A stretch of DNA of 36,532 bases from Spirochaetaceae bacterium. Its GTDB lineage: Bacteria; Spirochaetota; Spirochaetia; SZUA-6; Bin103. The stretch covers positions 1-36,532 of the forward strand of contig JAPPNY010000023.1 of NCBI GenBank assembly GCA_028818385.1, read 5' to 3'. Below, one piece after another: positions 10,165-17,781 of this stretch (positions are counted from its first letter, which is position 1; each line of letters opens with the position of its first letter). A program made the position numbers and the translations under genes. The notes below the pieces were generated by a model. That model was not told the DNA's origin. It made no database searches and saw only the letters and a list, made by a program, of their open reading frames with translations.

Positions 10165-11394
10165 ATGAGCGAGCGGCGGATCGACCGCGACCGGTTCCTG
10201 GAGGAGGGATACCTGGTCGTGCGCGAGGTGGTCCCGCCCGGCGACCTGGAGGCGGTCCGGGAGGCCTACGAGCGGCTGGTGGACGTGCAGCGCGGGATCT
10301 GGGCGGAGACACGCGCGGACGGAGACCCGCCCGGGGGCATGTGGGAGACCCACCGCCAGCCGAGGCTGCACCTGAGCCGCCGGCCGCTCTCGCAGCGGAT
10401 CGACCGCAGCACGGCACGGGCCGTGGAGGTGTGGCTGAACGAGGGCGCACACGGCGTCTCCAGCGCCCTGCTCGACCTGCCGGACGCCGCGGTCACCGAG
10501 ATGATGATGATGTGCAACCCGGTCGCAGACCACGGGCCGGCCGAGTGGCACCGCGACATGTACCCGCCGATCACGGCGCCGCTCGCCAACTACAACGAGG
10601 ACATCCTGGAGAACGGGCCGCGCTACGTGCAGTGGAACATCTCCCTGTACGCGGACGACGTGCTGTGGGTGGTGCCCGGCAGCCACGTGCGGAGGAATAC
10701 CGCGGAGGAGAACGCACAACTGCGCGCCGACCCGCGAGTGCCGCTGCCGAACGCCGTGCAGACCCGGCTGCAGCCGGGCGACGGCGTGGTCTACATCCTG
10801 CCGATCCTGCATTGGGGCAGCGCCTATCTGGCCAGGCGGCGGCGCTGCATCCACGGCGGCTTCGCGCGCTACGCGCAGGACCGCGACCAGTCCTTCCTGC
10901 CTCACCTGTCGCCGTCTGCGCGCGAGGCGTTCGAGCGCTGGACGGAACGCACCGACCGGGCGTTCGAGCACACCGAGGCGGCGCTCCGCGCCGCGATGGC
11001 CGGGGACGCGGCGGCGTACCGGACGGCGCTCGATGGAATCCATCCCGGCCGCGGCCCGCAGGGGCAATTGCTCTTCTCCATCTACCTGAGCAAGCAGGCC
11101 AAGTACGTGCTGGGCAGCAAGCGCCCCGCCGCCGTGCGCTGGTCGGACACGGAGCGGGACTTCGCGACGAACGCCCACCCTATGACCCTGCACTGGGGCA
11201 CGCGCATGGCGGACCGCTTCACCACCGAGGAAGCGGAGCGGATGTTCACAGCGTTCGAGCCGCTCGACGCGGCCCTGCAGGCGGACACCGAGCAACTCAC
11301 GCCCGGCTTCCAGGGCGCCGCCTCCACCTACCGGTTCGACGAGCTCCCGGACTTCACCCTGGACGACTTCTACCGAAGCTGGCGAGCGGCGTAA
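10165..11394 (+). CDS. Phytanoyl-CoA dioxygenase (PhyH)-family oxygenase
   Basis: Fe(II)/2-oxoglutarate-dependent oxygenase of the PhyH superfamily, cytosolic, 409 residues. The N-terminal FLEEGYLVVREVVPPGDLEAVREAYE is the classic family opening. The metal facial triad is H129 and D131 (EWHRDMYPP), with the distal His probably in ILPILHWGSAYL or CIHGGFARY; the beta-turn WVVPGSHVRRNT sits between as in other members. ATG 10165 is chosen because it directly precedes the family opening; in-frame codons further upstream are antisense to the divergent fusion gene. It is longer than typical members (about 280) through a C-terminal extension rich in charged and aromatic residues. Substrate unknown; proximity to an amidohydrolase-aminotransferase hints at a nitrogenous substrate, which is inference. 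Confidence 0.92.
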   Translation: MSERRIDRDRFLEEGYLVVREVVPPGDLEAVREAYERLVDVQRGIWAETRADGDPPGGMWETHRQPRLHLSRRPLSQRIDRSTARAVEVWLNEGAHGVSSALLDLPDAAVTEMMMMCNPVADHGPAEWHRDMYPPITAPLANYNEDILENGPRYVQWNISLYADDVLWVVPGSHVRRNTAEENAQLRADPRVPLPNAVQTRLQPGDGVVYILPILHWGSAYLARRRRCIHGGFARYAQDRDQSFLPHLSPSAREAFERWTERTDRAFEHTEAALRAAMAGDAAAYRTALDGIHPGRGPQGQLLFSIYLSKQAKYVLGSKRPAAVRWSDTERDFATNAHPMTLHWGTRMADRFTTEEAERMFTAFEPLDAALQADTEQLTPGFQGAASTYRFDELPDFTLDDFYRSWRAA

Positions 11395-11415
11395 CGCCCG
11401 CGATCGGAACGCTCG

Positions 11416-11910
11416 ATGCTGAAGGCCGGTGACCACGTCAGGGTGGTGGTGTCCAACATCGACGGGACCCCACGGCGTTCATGGACCGCCGAGATCGAGG
11501 CGGTGGACGAGAACTCCGTGCGCACGATCACCCGCATCGGCAATCCGGTCAGCGGCCCCAAGGGCGGCTGGGCCGACAAGTCCAACAGCCGGGCGTTCTA
11601 CTGGTTCTCCCGGCCCTACAATCTGGTGGAGATGTACAACGAGGCCGGAGCCCTGACCCAGATCTACGTCCATATCGCGAGTCCCGCACGGCTCGTCGAC
11701 GGCGAGCTGCGCTACACCGACCACGAGGTGGACGTGGTGCGCCGCCGGGGCAGGGCGCCGTTCACGATCGACGCGGACGAGCTGGAGCAGGCGCTGGCCG
11801 GCCACGGCGCCGCGGCAGAGTTGCGCGCCAACTGCTACCGGGCCGTGGACGAGGTCACCCACCTGCTCTGGTCCTGGGACCCGCGCGGGCCGTTCGCGCC
11901 CGTGCGCTGA
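11416..11910 (+). CDS. DUF402-domain protein, first tandem copy
   Basis: A 164-residue protein with the DUF402 fold known from B. subtilis NtdP (nucleoside tri/diphosphatase) and related RNA-associated proteins. Core signature: YNEAGALTQIYVHIASPARLVDGELRYTDHEVDVV, then FTIDADELEQAL, matching the family's pattern of an acidic residue cluster (YxDxELDVV / DxDELEQAL) that binds divalent metal in NtdP. An N-terminal GDHVRVVVSNIDGTPRRSW and a basic patch KGGWADKSNSRAFYWF precede it. It lies 21 bases after the oxygenase and 7 bases before its paralogue, so the three may be co-transcribed. The next gene repeats almost the whole protein. Catalytic activity on nucleotides is likely by family, unproven here. 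Confidence 0.85.
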   Translation: MLKAGDHVRVVVSNIDGTPRRSWTAEIEAVDENSVRTITRIGNPVSGPKGGWADKSNSRAFYWFSRPYNLVEMYNEAGALTQIYVHIASPARLVDGELRYTDHEVDVVRRRGRAPFTIDADELEQALAGHGAAAELRANCYRAVDEVTHLLWSWDPRGPFAPVR

Positions 11911-11917
11911 CCGTGGC

Positions 11918-12865
11918 GTGAGAGTTGGCGACCGCATCAGGGTCGTGGTGTCCAACATCGACGGCACGCCGCGGCGCTCATGGACCACCGAGATCGAAGC
12001 GGCGGACGACGAGAGCATGCGCACCCTGTCCCGCATCGGCAACCCGGTCACCGGGCCGAAGGGCGGATGGGCCAGCAAATCCAACACCAGGGCGATCTAC
12101 TGGTACTCCCGGCCCTACAACCTGCTGGAGCTGTACGACGAGGCCGGAGCCCTCACCGAACTCTACGTCCACATCGCGAGTCCGGCGCGGATCGTCGACG
12201 ATGAGCTGCACTACACCGACTACGAGCTGGACGTGGTGCGGATTTGGGGCAGGCCTCCGTTCACCGTCGACGCGGACGAGCTCGAGCAGGCGCTGATCGG
12301 CCACGACTCGGCGGACGAGCTGCGCGCCGCATGCCATCGGGCGGTTGCGGAGGTCACCGACCTGCTCGGCAACTGGAACCCGCGCGGGCCGTTCGCGCCC
12401 GCAGCCTCCCGCGACCTGGGCGGGGAGACACGCGTCCTGGAGTTCGGGACGCGAGAACCGGGGAGAGCATACGTCGTCCGACCCGGAGCATACGCGGTGA
12501 TCGCCGACGGGAGTGGACGAGTGGGCGTGATGACAACGCCAACCGGATTCCACCTTCCCGGCGGGGGAATCGATGCCGGCGAAACACCCGAAGCGGCGCT
12601 CGCCAGGGAGGTGCGTGAGGAGTGTGGACGACGCATCGTCGCCGGACCGCGGATCGGAGAGGCGATCGAACACGTACACCCGGTTGGCGAGGGCTATTTC
12701 TCAAAGCACTGCCAGTTCTTTCGCGCATGGCCTGGCGGCGATGTCTCGAAGCCGGTGGAAACCGATCACATTCTTCGCTTCGTCGCGCCAAGCCAAGCCC
12801 GCACTCTCTTGAGCCACGCGAGTCATCGATGGGCGGTGGACGCGGCCGTCAACACCGTTCCGTAG
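11918..12865 (+). CDS. DUF402-Nudix fusion protein, second tandem copy
   Basis: Residues 1-165 are a near copy of the preceding protein (GDRIRVVVSNIDGTPRRSW, GALTELYVHIASPARIVDDELHYTDYELDVV, FTVDADELEQAL). Residues about 185-315 are a Nudix hydrolase domain: the box GGIDAGETPEAALAREVREECG fits GX5EX7REUXEEXG, with the final hydrophobic position replaced by Arg. Nudix enzymes hydrolyse nucleoside diphosphates linked to another moiety. GTG 11918 matches the paralogue's start (RVGD versus KAGD). The last 17 bases overlap a convergent separate Nudix gene. Fusion of a DUF402 domain (NtdP family hydrolyses nucleoside di/triphosphates) to a Nudix domain suggests both act on the same nucleotide pool; this is inference. 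Confidence 0.9.
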   Translation: MRVGDRIRVVVSNIDGTPRRSWTTEIEAADDESMRTLSRIGNPVTGPKGGWASKSNTRAIYWYSRPYNLLELYDEAGALTELYVHIASPARIVDDELHYTDYELDVVRIWGRPPFTVDADELEQALIGHDSADELRAACHRAVAEVTDLLGNWNPRGPFAPAASRDLGGETRVLEFGTREPGRAYVVRPGAYAVIADGSGRVGVMTTPTGFHLPGGGIDAGETPEAALAREVREECGRRIVAGPRIGEAIEHVHPVGEGYFSKHCQFFRAWPGGDVSKPVETDHILRFVAPSQARTLLSHASHRWAVDAAVNTVP

Positions 12866-13340
12866 CCTCTTGCCCATCGTCGTTCCCGTCCCCGGACTGC
12901 TTCGGCCATGCCAGATCGACGGCGAACCGGGCGATCGGCACGAGCGGCAGCCTCCGAGCCTGGTCCTCGGTGAACCACTCGCAGCGGTCGGTCGATCCGT
13001 CCCGCTCGGCACGGACGTCGAAGCTGCCGGGCGTCACCTCGTAGATCAGGCCGACGACGTGGAACGGGTCGTACGGACGCTCGGAGGTCCGTTCGAAGAC
13101 ATGGGAGAAGACCGCGGCGACGCGGGCATCCCGGACGTCCGTGATGCCGTTCTCTTCCTCGAGCTCGCGGAGGACCGCGTCGTCGGGGTCCTCCCCCCAC
13201 TCGACGCCGCCGCCGGGCATCGTCCAGAGACCCTCGTCCAGCAGACCGGGACCCAGGCGGGCCAGGAGCAGCCGGCCCGACGGGTCACGGCACAGCGCAT
13301 ACGCCCCGAGATACCTGCCCCGCCCCTCGTCGTCGGCCAT
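12849..13340 (-). CDS. Nudix hydrolase (MutT-like)
   Basis: Stand-alone Nudix protein of 163 residues. The box GGVEWGEDPDDAVLRELEEENGI is a perfect match to GX5EX7REUXEEXGU, with the Mg-binding glutamates in RELEEE. The opening YLGAYALCRDPSGRLLLARLGPG and WTMPGGGVEWGE are typical of the MutT/ADP-ribose pyrophosphatase-like group. It is not closely related to the Nudix domain encoded on the opposite strand a few hundred bases away (different loops around the box), so the two are probably independent rather than a duplication. It lies 15 bases after the sugar isomerase-like gene and is likely its operon partner. Substrate cannot be decided. The 3' end overlaps the convergent DUF402-Nudix gene by 17 bases. 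Confidence 0.92.
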   Translation of the reverse strand: MADDEGRGRYLGAYALCRDPSGRLLLARLGPGLLDEGLWTMPGGGVEWGEDPDDAVLRELEEENGITDVRDARVAAVFSHVFERTSERPYDPFHVVGLIYEVTPGSFDVRAERDGSTDRCEWFTEDQARRLPLVPIARFAVDLAWPKQSGDGNDDGQEATERC

Positions 13341-13355
13341 GGACGCGGTCCCGGA

Positions 13356-14213
13356 TCAGTCCCAGTCGATGCCGGCCGAGCGCGAGATCGCCGTCACCGC
13401 GGCCACCGCGGCGCCGAACCGGTCGGTGGGGAGGTGCTCGATGTAGGCGTGGACGCCCGGCCGGGACGCCTGCAGCCGGGTCAGGTAGGCCGCCTGGTCC
13501 AGCATGCCCACGCCGATCTCGGCCTCCTCGAAATGCGGCAGCAGCGCCTCCACCAGCGTGAAGTCCTTGACGTGCGCGCTGACCGTCCAGCGTCCCAGGC
13601 GATCAAAGCTGTCGGCGATCAGCGCGCCGGTGTCGTAGGCCTGCTCCAGGCTGCCGATCAGGTTGACCGGGTCCTGGTTGAAGCCGAGCGCGGGCGAGTC
13701 GACGGCCGTGATGAACGCCTCGATCCGCTCGGGCGAGTACAGCGGCGACACCACGCCACCCTCGACCGCCACCAGCACCCCCTCGCCCTCGGCCACCGCA
13801 CACACCTGCCGGGCGCTGTCCACCAGCCGGTCGAACACTTCCCGCGACCGGTTGCGCGGATGAGGCAGCCAGGCGCCGCGCGGGTTCAGGCTGCCCGGCC
13901 GCAGGTAGGTGGTCGGAGAGCCGAGCAGCCGCGTCAGCCGGCACATCTCCTGAACGAACCGCACCGTGCGCTCCCGCTCGGCGCCGTCCTCGCTGACCAG
14001 ACCGCCGCCGTAGTTGCCGGCGGTCTGGCCGGCGGCAATGCCGTGGCGGTCCAGGATCTCCCGGAAACGGGCCGCCTCCCCCGGTGTCACGGAGTCCGGG
14101 TCGTCCGTGCGCGCGTTCAGCGTACGCAGCCCCAACGCCGCGGCGGCAGCGGCGGTTTCGTCGGTCAGGGCGCGAAAGTCGCCCGCGTGATAGCCCGCGG
14201 CACCCAGAAGCAT
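13356..14213 (-). CDS. Sugar phosphate isomerase/epimerase-like TIM barrel protein
   Basis: Member of the xylose-isomerase-like/AP-endonuclease-2 TIM-barrel superfamily, 285 residues. The barrel strands are visible: LLGAAGYHAGDF at the start, LNARTDD, GIAAGQTAGNYGG, VLVAVEGGVVSPLYS with the metal-binding Glu, LGFNQDPVNLIG with Asp/Asn, TVSAHVKDFTL with the conserved His-x-Lys-Asp, and AYIEHLP at the last metal Glu. These are the usual Mn/Zn ligands of the fold. ATG 14213 is chosen: the in-frame TTG at 14234 adds only seven residues. It is transcribed divergently from the bicupin gene 55 bases away. The molecule acted on is unknown; isomerisation or epimerisation of a keto-sugar or hydroxypyruvate-like compound is the family expectation. 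Confidence 0.9.
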   Translation of the reverse strand: MLLGAAGYHAGDFRALTDETAAAAAALGLRTLNARTDDPDSVTPGEAARFREILDRHGIAAGQTAGNYGGGLVSEDGAERERTVRFVQEMCRLTRLLGSPTTYLRPGSLNPRGAWLPHPRNRSREVFDRLVDSARQVCAVAEGEGVLVAVEGGVVSPLYSPERIEAFITAVDSPALGFNQDPVNLIGSLEQAYDTGALIADSFDRLGRWTVSAHVKDFTLVEALLPHFEEAEIGVGMLDQAAYLTRLQASRPGVHAYIEHLPTDRFGAAVAAVTAISRSAGIDWD

Positions 14214-14268
14214 GGTCCCTACGGTACAATGCAAACGGCGCGGCGAGCGCGACCGAGGAGGTGTGCCG

Positions 14269-15054
14269 ATGTCGTCGTTACCGATCTGGCCGGGGCAGGG
14301 ACGCGTGCCGTACGTTCCGTTGCCGCGGCGGGACCCGGCCTACACCGGCAAGATCGTCGTCACCCAGGAGGACGGCATCGTCGAGGACCTGCCGTACGGC
14401 CGATTCGTGAAGCTGCTGTGCGAACAGACCACCGGCGACGAGCGGTTCACGGTGGGTGAACGGATCCTCGCGCCGGGAGCGAGCAGTGACCGGCTGGAGG
14501 CCGACAGCGAGGCCGTGCACGTGACCGAAGGGACCGGCACGCTCCGGGTCTGGCTGGACAAGCCGCCGGGGCGGCAGATGGACATACCCCTGCAGCCGGG
14601 GCTGGAGGTGGTGATCACCGAGGGCACGCGGCACCAGTGGGTCAACGACCCCGGCGCCGAGATGCTCACGGTGGTGACGATCTCGCACGAGCCGTTCCCG
14701 GCCTATCCGCACCACTACCCGGCGATCTTCCAGGCCGGCGAGGGCAACGAGATCCACCAGCACGACAACCGCGTCGAGGGCTTCTACGTGGTGTCCGGCC
14801 CCGGTTCGATGGTGATCGCCAACCCGGACAACACCGACGTGCAGACAGTGGTGGTGCCGCCGCGCGCGGTCGGCTTCAAGCCGCTGTACGTCTACCACCG
14901 GCAGTTCAACCACGCGCCGCCCGGCGGGGACCCCTGCTACTGGATACACAGCATGGTCGTATTCACCCACCGCGGCTCGCGCATGCCGCAGATCCACGTC
15001 CGCCAGCACGAGCTGGACGGCATGACGCCGCGCTGGGAGCACCCGACCACCTGA
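14269..15054 (+). CDS. Bicupin-type protein
   Basis: A 261-residue protein with two cupin-like halves. In the first, RILAPGASSDRLEADSEAVHVTEGTGTLRVWL, then IPLQPGLEVVITEGTRHQWVNDPGAEMLTVVTI fits cupin motifs 1 and 2, though motif 1 lacks the usual two His. In the second, EGNEIHQHDNRVEGFYVVSGPGSMVI is a proper HxHx4ExG-like motif 1 (H-Q-H then E), followed by VVVPPRAVGFKPLYVYHRQFNHAP. Thus probably only the second barrel binds metal. ATG 14269 follows a strong GAGGAGGTG ribosome site, five bases upstream. Bicupins include oxidases, decarboxylases, isomerases and storage-like sensors; the exact reaction is not visible. It is divergent from an isomerase-like gene and may share its promoter region. 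Confidence 0.87.
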   Translation: MSSLPIWPGQGRVPYVPLPRRDPAYTGKIVVTQEDGIVEDLPYGRFVKLLCEQTTGDERFTVGERILAPGASSDRLEADSEAVHVTEGTGTLRVWLDKPPGRQMDIPLQPGLEVVITEGTRHQWVNDPGAEMLTVVTISHEPFPAYPHHYPAIFQAGEGNEIHQHDNRVEGFYVVSGPGSMVIANPDNTDVQTVVVPPRAVGFKPLYVYHRQFNHAPPGGDPCYWIHSMVVFTHRGSRMPQIHVRQHELDGMTPRWEHPTT

Positions 15055-15119
15055 TGTGCCAACCATCGGCCGGCGGAGCTCGAGAACGCCGGTACGCACG
15101 AAGGCGTGGATCTCGCTGA

Positions 15120-16106
15120 ATGGCGGCCATCGAGATCGAGCATCTGGTCAAGACCTTCACGGTCACAAGACGCAAGCCGGGAATCCGCGGTGCTCTGCAG
15201 GCGTTGGCGCGCCCCGATCGCCGCGAGGTGCGCGCCGTCGATGACGTCTGCCTGTCGATCGATCGCGGCGAGATCCTGGGCTACGTGGGACCCAACGGCG
15301 CGGGCAAGTCCACCACGGTGAAAGTATTGACCGGCATCCTCACCCCTACCTCCGGCCGGGCAACCGTGGGCGGCATCATCCCCTACGAGGACCCGCAGGC
15401 CAACGCGCGGCAGATCGGATCGGTGTTCGGGCAGCGCTCGCGACTATGGTGGTCGCTGCCCTGCTACGACTCGTTCGAGTACACGCGGGCGCTGTACTCG
15501 ATCGAAGCGGGGCGCTATCGCGAGAACCTCGCCTACTTCAGCGAGCGCCTTGCCCTGGGACCGCTCATGGACCGGCAGGCCCGGACCCTCAGCTTGGGCG
15601 AGCGCATGCGCGTCGAGCTGGCGGTGGCGATGCTGCACGAACCGCAGATCGTGTTCCTGGACGAGCCCACCGTGGGGCTGGACGTGGTCGCCAAGGGCGA
15701 GCTGCGCGACATGATCCAGGCGCTGAACCGCGACCGCGGCGTCACGATCCTTCTGGTGACGCACGACGTGATCGACATCGAGAAGCTCTCCAGCCGGGCG
15801 GTGATCATGGACAAGGGGCGCCTGATCTGGGAGGGCACAGTGCGCGAGCTCAAGGACTTCCACGGCCGCCGGCGTATCGTCAGCGTCGAATTCGCAGACC
15901 CGGTTGCACCGCTGCCGATCGCCGGAGCCGAGCTGATCGAGGATCAGGGCACGCGCCATCGCTACGCGGTCGAGATGGCACGCATCGCGGTGGATCGCGT
16001 CGTCGCCGAGCTGTCCCGCCGATCTCCGGTCGCAGATCTGACCGTGGCAGAGCCGGAGATCGAGGAGGTGATCCGCGACATGTACGGAGACGCCCGCCCT
16101 CAATGA
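15120..16106 (+). CDS. ABC-2 type exporter ATPase
   Basis: ATP-binding subunit of a drug/lipid exporter of the COG4586 type, 328 residues. Walker A GPNGAGKSTT near residue 60, Q-loop VFGQRSRLWWSLP (the expanded LWW motif typical of this group), signature LSLGERMR (Leu-Ser-Leu-Gly in place of LSGGQ, also group-typical), Walker B IVFLDEPTVGLD, and switch His in LVTHDVIDIEKL. A C-terminal extension of about 95 residues (RRRIVSVEFADPVAPLP... to EEVIRDMYGD) is as in homologues. The start ATG 15120 has no clear ribosome site. Its stop overlaps the ATG of the first permease (ATGA), which has the family's usual partner order ATPase-permease-permease. Confidence 0.95.
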   Translation: MAAIEIEHLVKTFTVTRRKPGIRGALQALARPDRREVRAVDDVCLSIDRGEILGYVGPNGAGKSTTVKVLTGILTPTSGRATVGGIIPYEDPQANARQIGSVFGQRSRLWWSLPCYDSFEYTRALYSIEAGRYRENLAYFSERLALGPLMDRQARTLSLGERMRVELAVAMLHEPQIVFLDEPTVGLDVVAKGELRDMIQALNRDRGVTILLVTHDVIDIEKLSSRAVIMDKGRLIWEGTVRELKDFHGRRRIVSVEFADPVAPLPIAGAELIEDQGTRHRYAVEMARIAVDRVVAELSRRSPVADLTVAEPEIEEVIRDMYGDARPQ

Positions 16107-16948
16107 GGAGATACGTCACTTACTTGGCAGTCGCCTGGGGCGTGGCATTGAAGAACGCGATCGTCTTCAGGGCCAACGTCTTCGCCCAAGTCAGCGGGGC
16201 GGCGTTCACGGTGTTCCTGCTGGTGGCGTTCTGGACCGCGCTGTTTCGCGAGCGGGCGCAGGTCGCCGGCATCGAGCTGCCCGGCATGCTGCTGTATGCG
16301 GTCGGAAGCACGCTGCTTGCGGTGCTCTACGAGCTTGAGACCGGAGCCGACCTCGGCCGCAAGATCCACAGTGGCGAGATAGCGCTCACCATCTCACGGC
16401 CGCTGCGCTATCCGTCGACGCTCCTTCTGGACGCGGTCGCCGGCGCGGGGGTACGGGTGGTCCTCCGCGTCATCCCCTACGCGATTGCCGCGCTGCTTCT
16501 GCTGACGCTTGCCTTCGGCGCATCAGGATTCGCCGGACCACTCTCCGCTGGTGCGGAGCGGATCATTCCGCGTGCGACCATGGTGACCGCGAGCGTCGGC
16601 CTCGGATTCCTGATTACCTTCTACTACCAGCGGATCTTCGGAACGCTGTCGGTCTGGACCTTCGGCCAGGTGTCGGGGTTGGCCATCGCACGGCGCGAGG
16701 CGGCGCGGTTGCTGTCCGGCTCCTTTATCCCGCTGTGGTTCTTTCCGCCCTGGGCGTTCGACATCGCCGGTCTGCTGCCGTTTCAGGCGATGTACCACAC
16801 GCCGCTGTCGATCCTGATCGGCAAACTCGACGGTGGGGAGGCGTTGCGCGCCATCGTGGTACAGGCGGTCTGGATCGCCGGCTTCGCGCTGCTCGCCCAT
16901 GTCATCTGGCGGCGTGGCGTGCGCAAGCTGGTCGTGCACGGCGGATGA
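16103..16948 (+). CDS. ABC-2 type exporter permease, first subunit
   Basis: Integral membrane protein of 281 residues with about six hydrophobic segments, beginning RYVTYLAVAWGVALKNAIVFRANVFAQVSGAAFTVFLLVAFW. The IHSGEIALTISRPLRYPSTLL stretch after the second segment is the conserved cytoplasmic coupling region of the COG4587 permeases (GxIxxxLxRPL). A later region FIPLWFFPPWAFDIAGLLPFQAMYHTPLSILIGKL is the other family hallmark (F-P-x-W, LPFQ, P). Both ends overlap neighbouring genes by four bases, so the ATPase and both permeases are translationally coupled. It should form a heterodimeric channel with the next gene product; the exported molecule is unknown. Confidence 0.92.
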   Translation: MRRYVTYLAVAWGVALKNAIVFRANVFAQVSGAAFTVFLLVAFWTALFRERAQVAGIELPGMLLYAVGSTLLAVLYELETGADLGRKIHSGEIALTISRPLRYPSTLLLDAVAGAGVRVVLRVIPYAIAALLLLTLAFGASGFAGPLSAGAERIIPRATMVTASVGLGFLITFYYQRIFGTLSVWTFGQVSGLAIARREAARLLSGSFIPLWFFPPWAFDIAGLLPFQAMYHTPLSILIGKLDGGEALRAIVVQAVWIAGFALLAHVIWRRGVRKLVVHGG

Positions 16949-17781
16949 AGCGGCTCGCGGACTCGGCGCGGTTCTACGTGCTGTGCACGCGGCTGCAACT
17001 CCGCACCAGGATGACCTCGCGCGTGGATTTCCTGTCTCAGGTAATCACCGTGTTCGTGAAAGAGGGTGCGCAGATCGCTCTGATCTGGCTGGTGCTGCAA
17101 CGGTTTCAGGCGCTCGCCGGATGGGGCGTATGGGAGGTCGGCGTGCTGTACTCGCTGTTGGCGATCGCGCGCCGGTTCATGGAGGCGTTCATCGGCGGGG
17201 CGACGCGCCTTTCGTTTCTGGTGCTCTACGGCCGGTTCGATGAGATCGCCATGGCTCCGAGATCGCCGCTGTTCGTCCTGAACGCGCGGAGCGCTCCGTG
17301 GCGGTTCTTCTACAACCTGAGCATTGTCGTCATCTTCGTCTTCTGCGCTACGCAGGCGAACGTGCCGTTGTCCGCGGTGACGGTCGCGCTGGTGCTGCTG
17401 TCCGTGCTTAGCGGCGCGCTCGTGCTCTATGCGCTCAGCCTGATCGTCGGCTCGCTCGCGTTCTGGCTGACCGACACCGCCGAGATCCGTCGCCTGCTGG
17501 AGGAGATCGTCCAGTACACCCGCTACCCGGTGCACATCTACGGGGCGATCATCGGCACGATTCTGACAGTCGTCATCCCGGTAGCGTTCGTCAGCTACTA
17601 CCCGAGCGCCGTGCTGCTGGGCAAGGTCGAGGACGTGCTGTTCACCCCGGCTCTGGGCTACGCGGCGCCGGCGGTCGCCGCCGTCCTGCTCGCGCTTGCG
17701 CTCCAAGTCTGGCGGGCGGGCATCCGCCGCTACAGCTCGACCGGATTCTCGCTTGCCGGCACCGGGCCGGAGGAGGAATAG
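16945..17781 (+). CDS. ABC-2 type exporter permease, second subunit
   Basis: Partner permease (COG3694-like), 278 residues, about six membrane segments. It starts RLADSARFYVLCTRLQLRTRMTSRVDFLSQVI, a family-typical amphipathic opening. VLYGRFDEIAMAPRSPLFVLN is the coupling region corresponding to GxIxxxLxRPL in its partner. The last third includes RYPVHIYGAIIGTILTVVIPVAFVSYYPSAVLLGK, the usual P-x-x-I-Y / I-P-x-A-F-x-x-Y-P motif of this subfamily. Its TAG stop shares one base with the GTG start of a PhyH-HEAT protein, and the GGAGGAGGA ribosome site for that gene lies within its own final codons. This coupling is the main evidence that the oxygenase belongs to the exporter system. Confidence 0.92.
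   Translation: MKRLADSARFYVLCTRLQLRTRMTSRVDFLSQVITVFVKEGAQIALIWLVLQRFQALAGWGVWEVGVLYSLLAIARRFMEAFIGGATRLSFLVLYGRFDEIAMAPRSPLFVLNARSAPWRFFYNLSIVVIFVFCATQANVPLSAVTVALVLLSVLSGALVLYALSLIVGSLAFWLTDTAEIRRLLEEIVQYTRYPVHIYGAIIGTILTVVIPVAFVSYYPSAVLLGKVEDVLFTPALGYAAPAVAAVLLALALQVWRAGIRRYSSTGFSLAGTGPEEE

Noticed and set aside
12870..14268. Rightward open frame across the Nudix and isomerase genes
   Set aside because: Composition is His/Arg/Val-rich as in antisense frames; both leftward genes have strong motifs.
15446..16102. Long N-terminal extension in frame before the first permease
   Set aside because: It is the shifted frame of the ATPase gene: Arg/Gly/Ala-rich with no domain. The permease starts at ATG 16103 with a family-typical opening.
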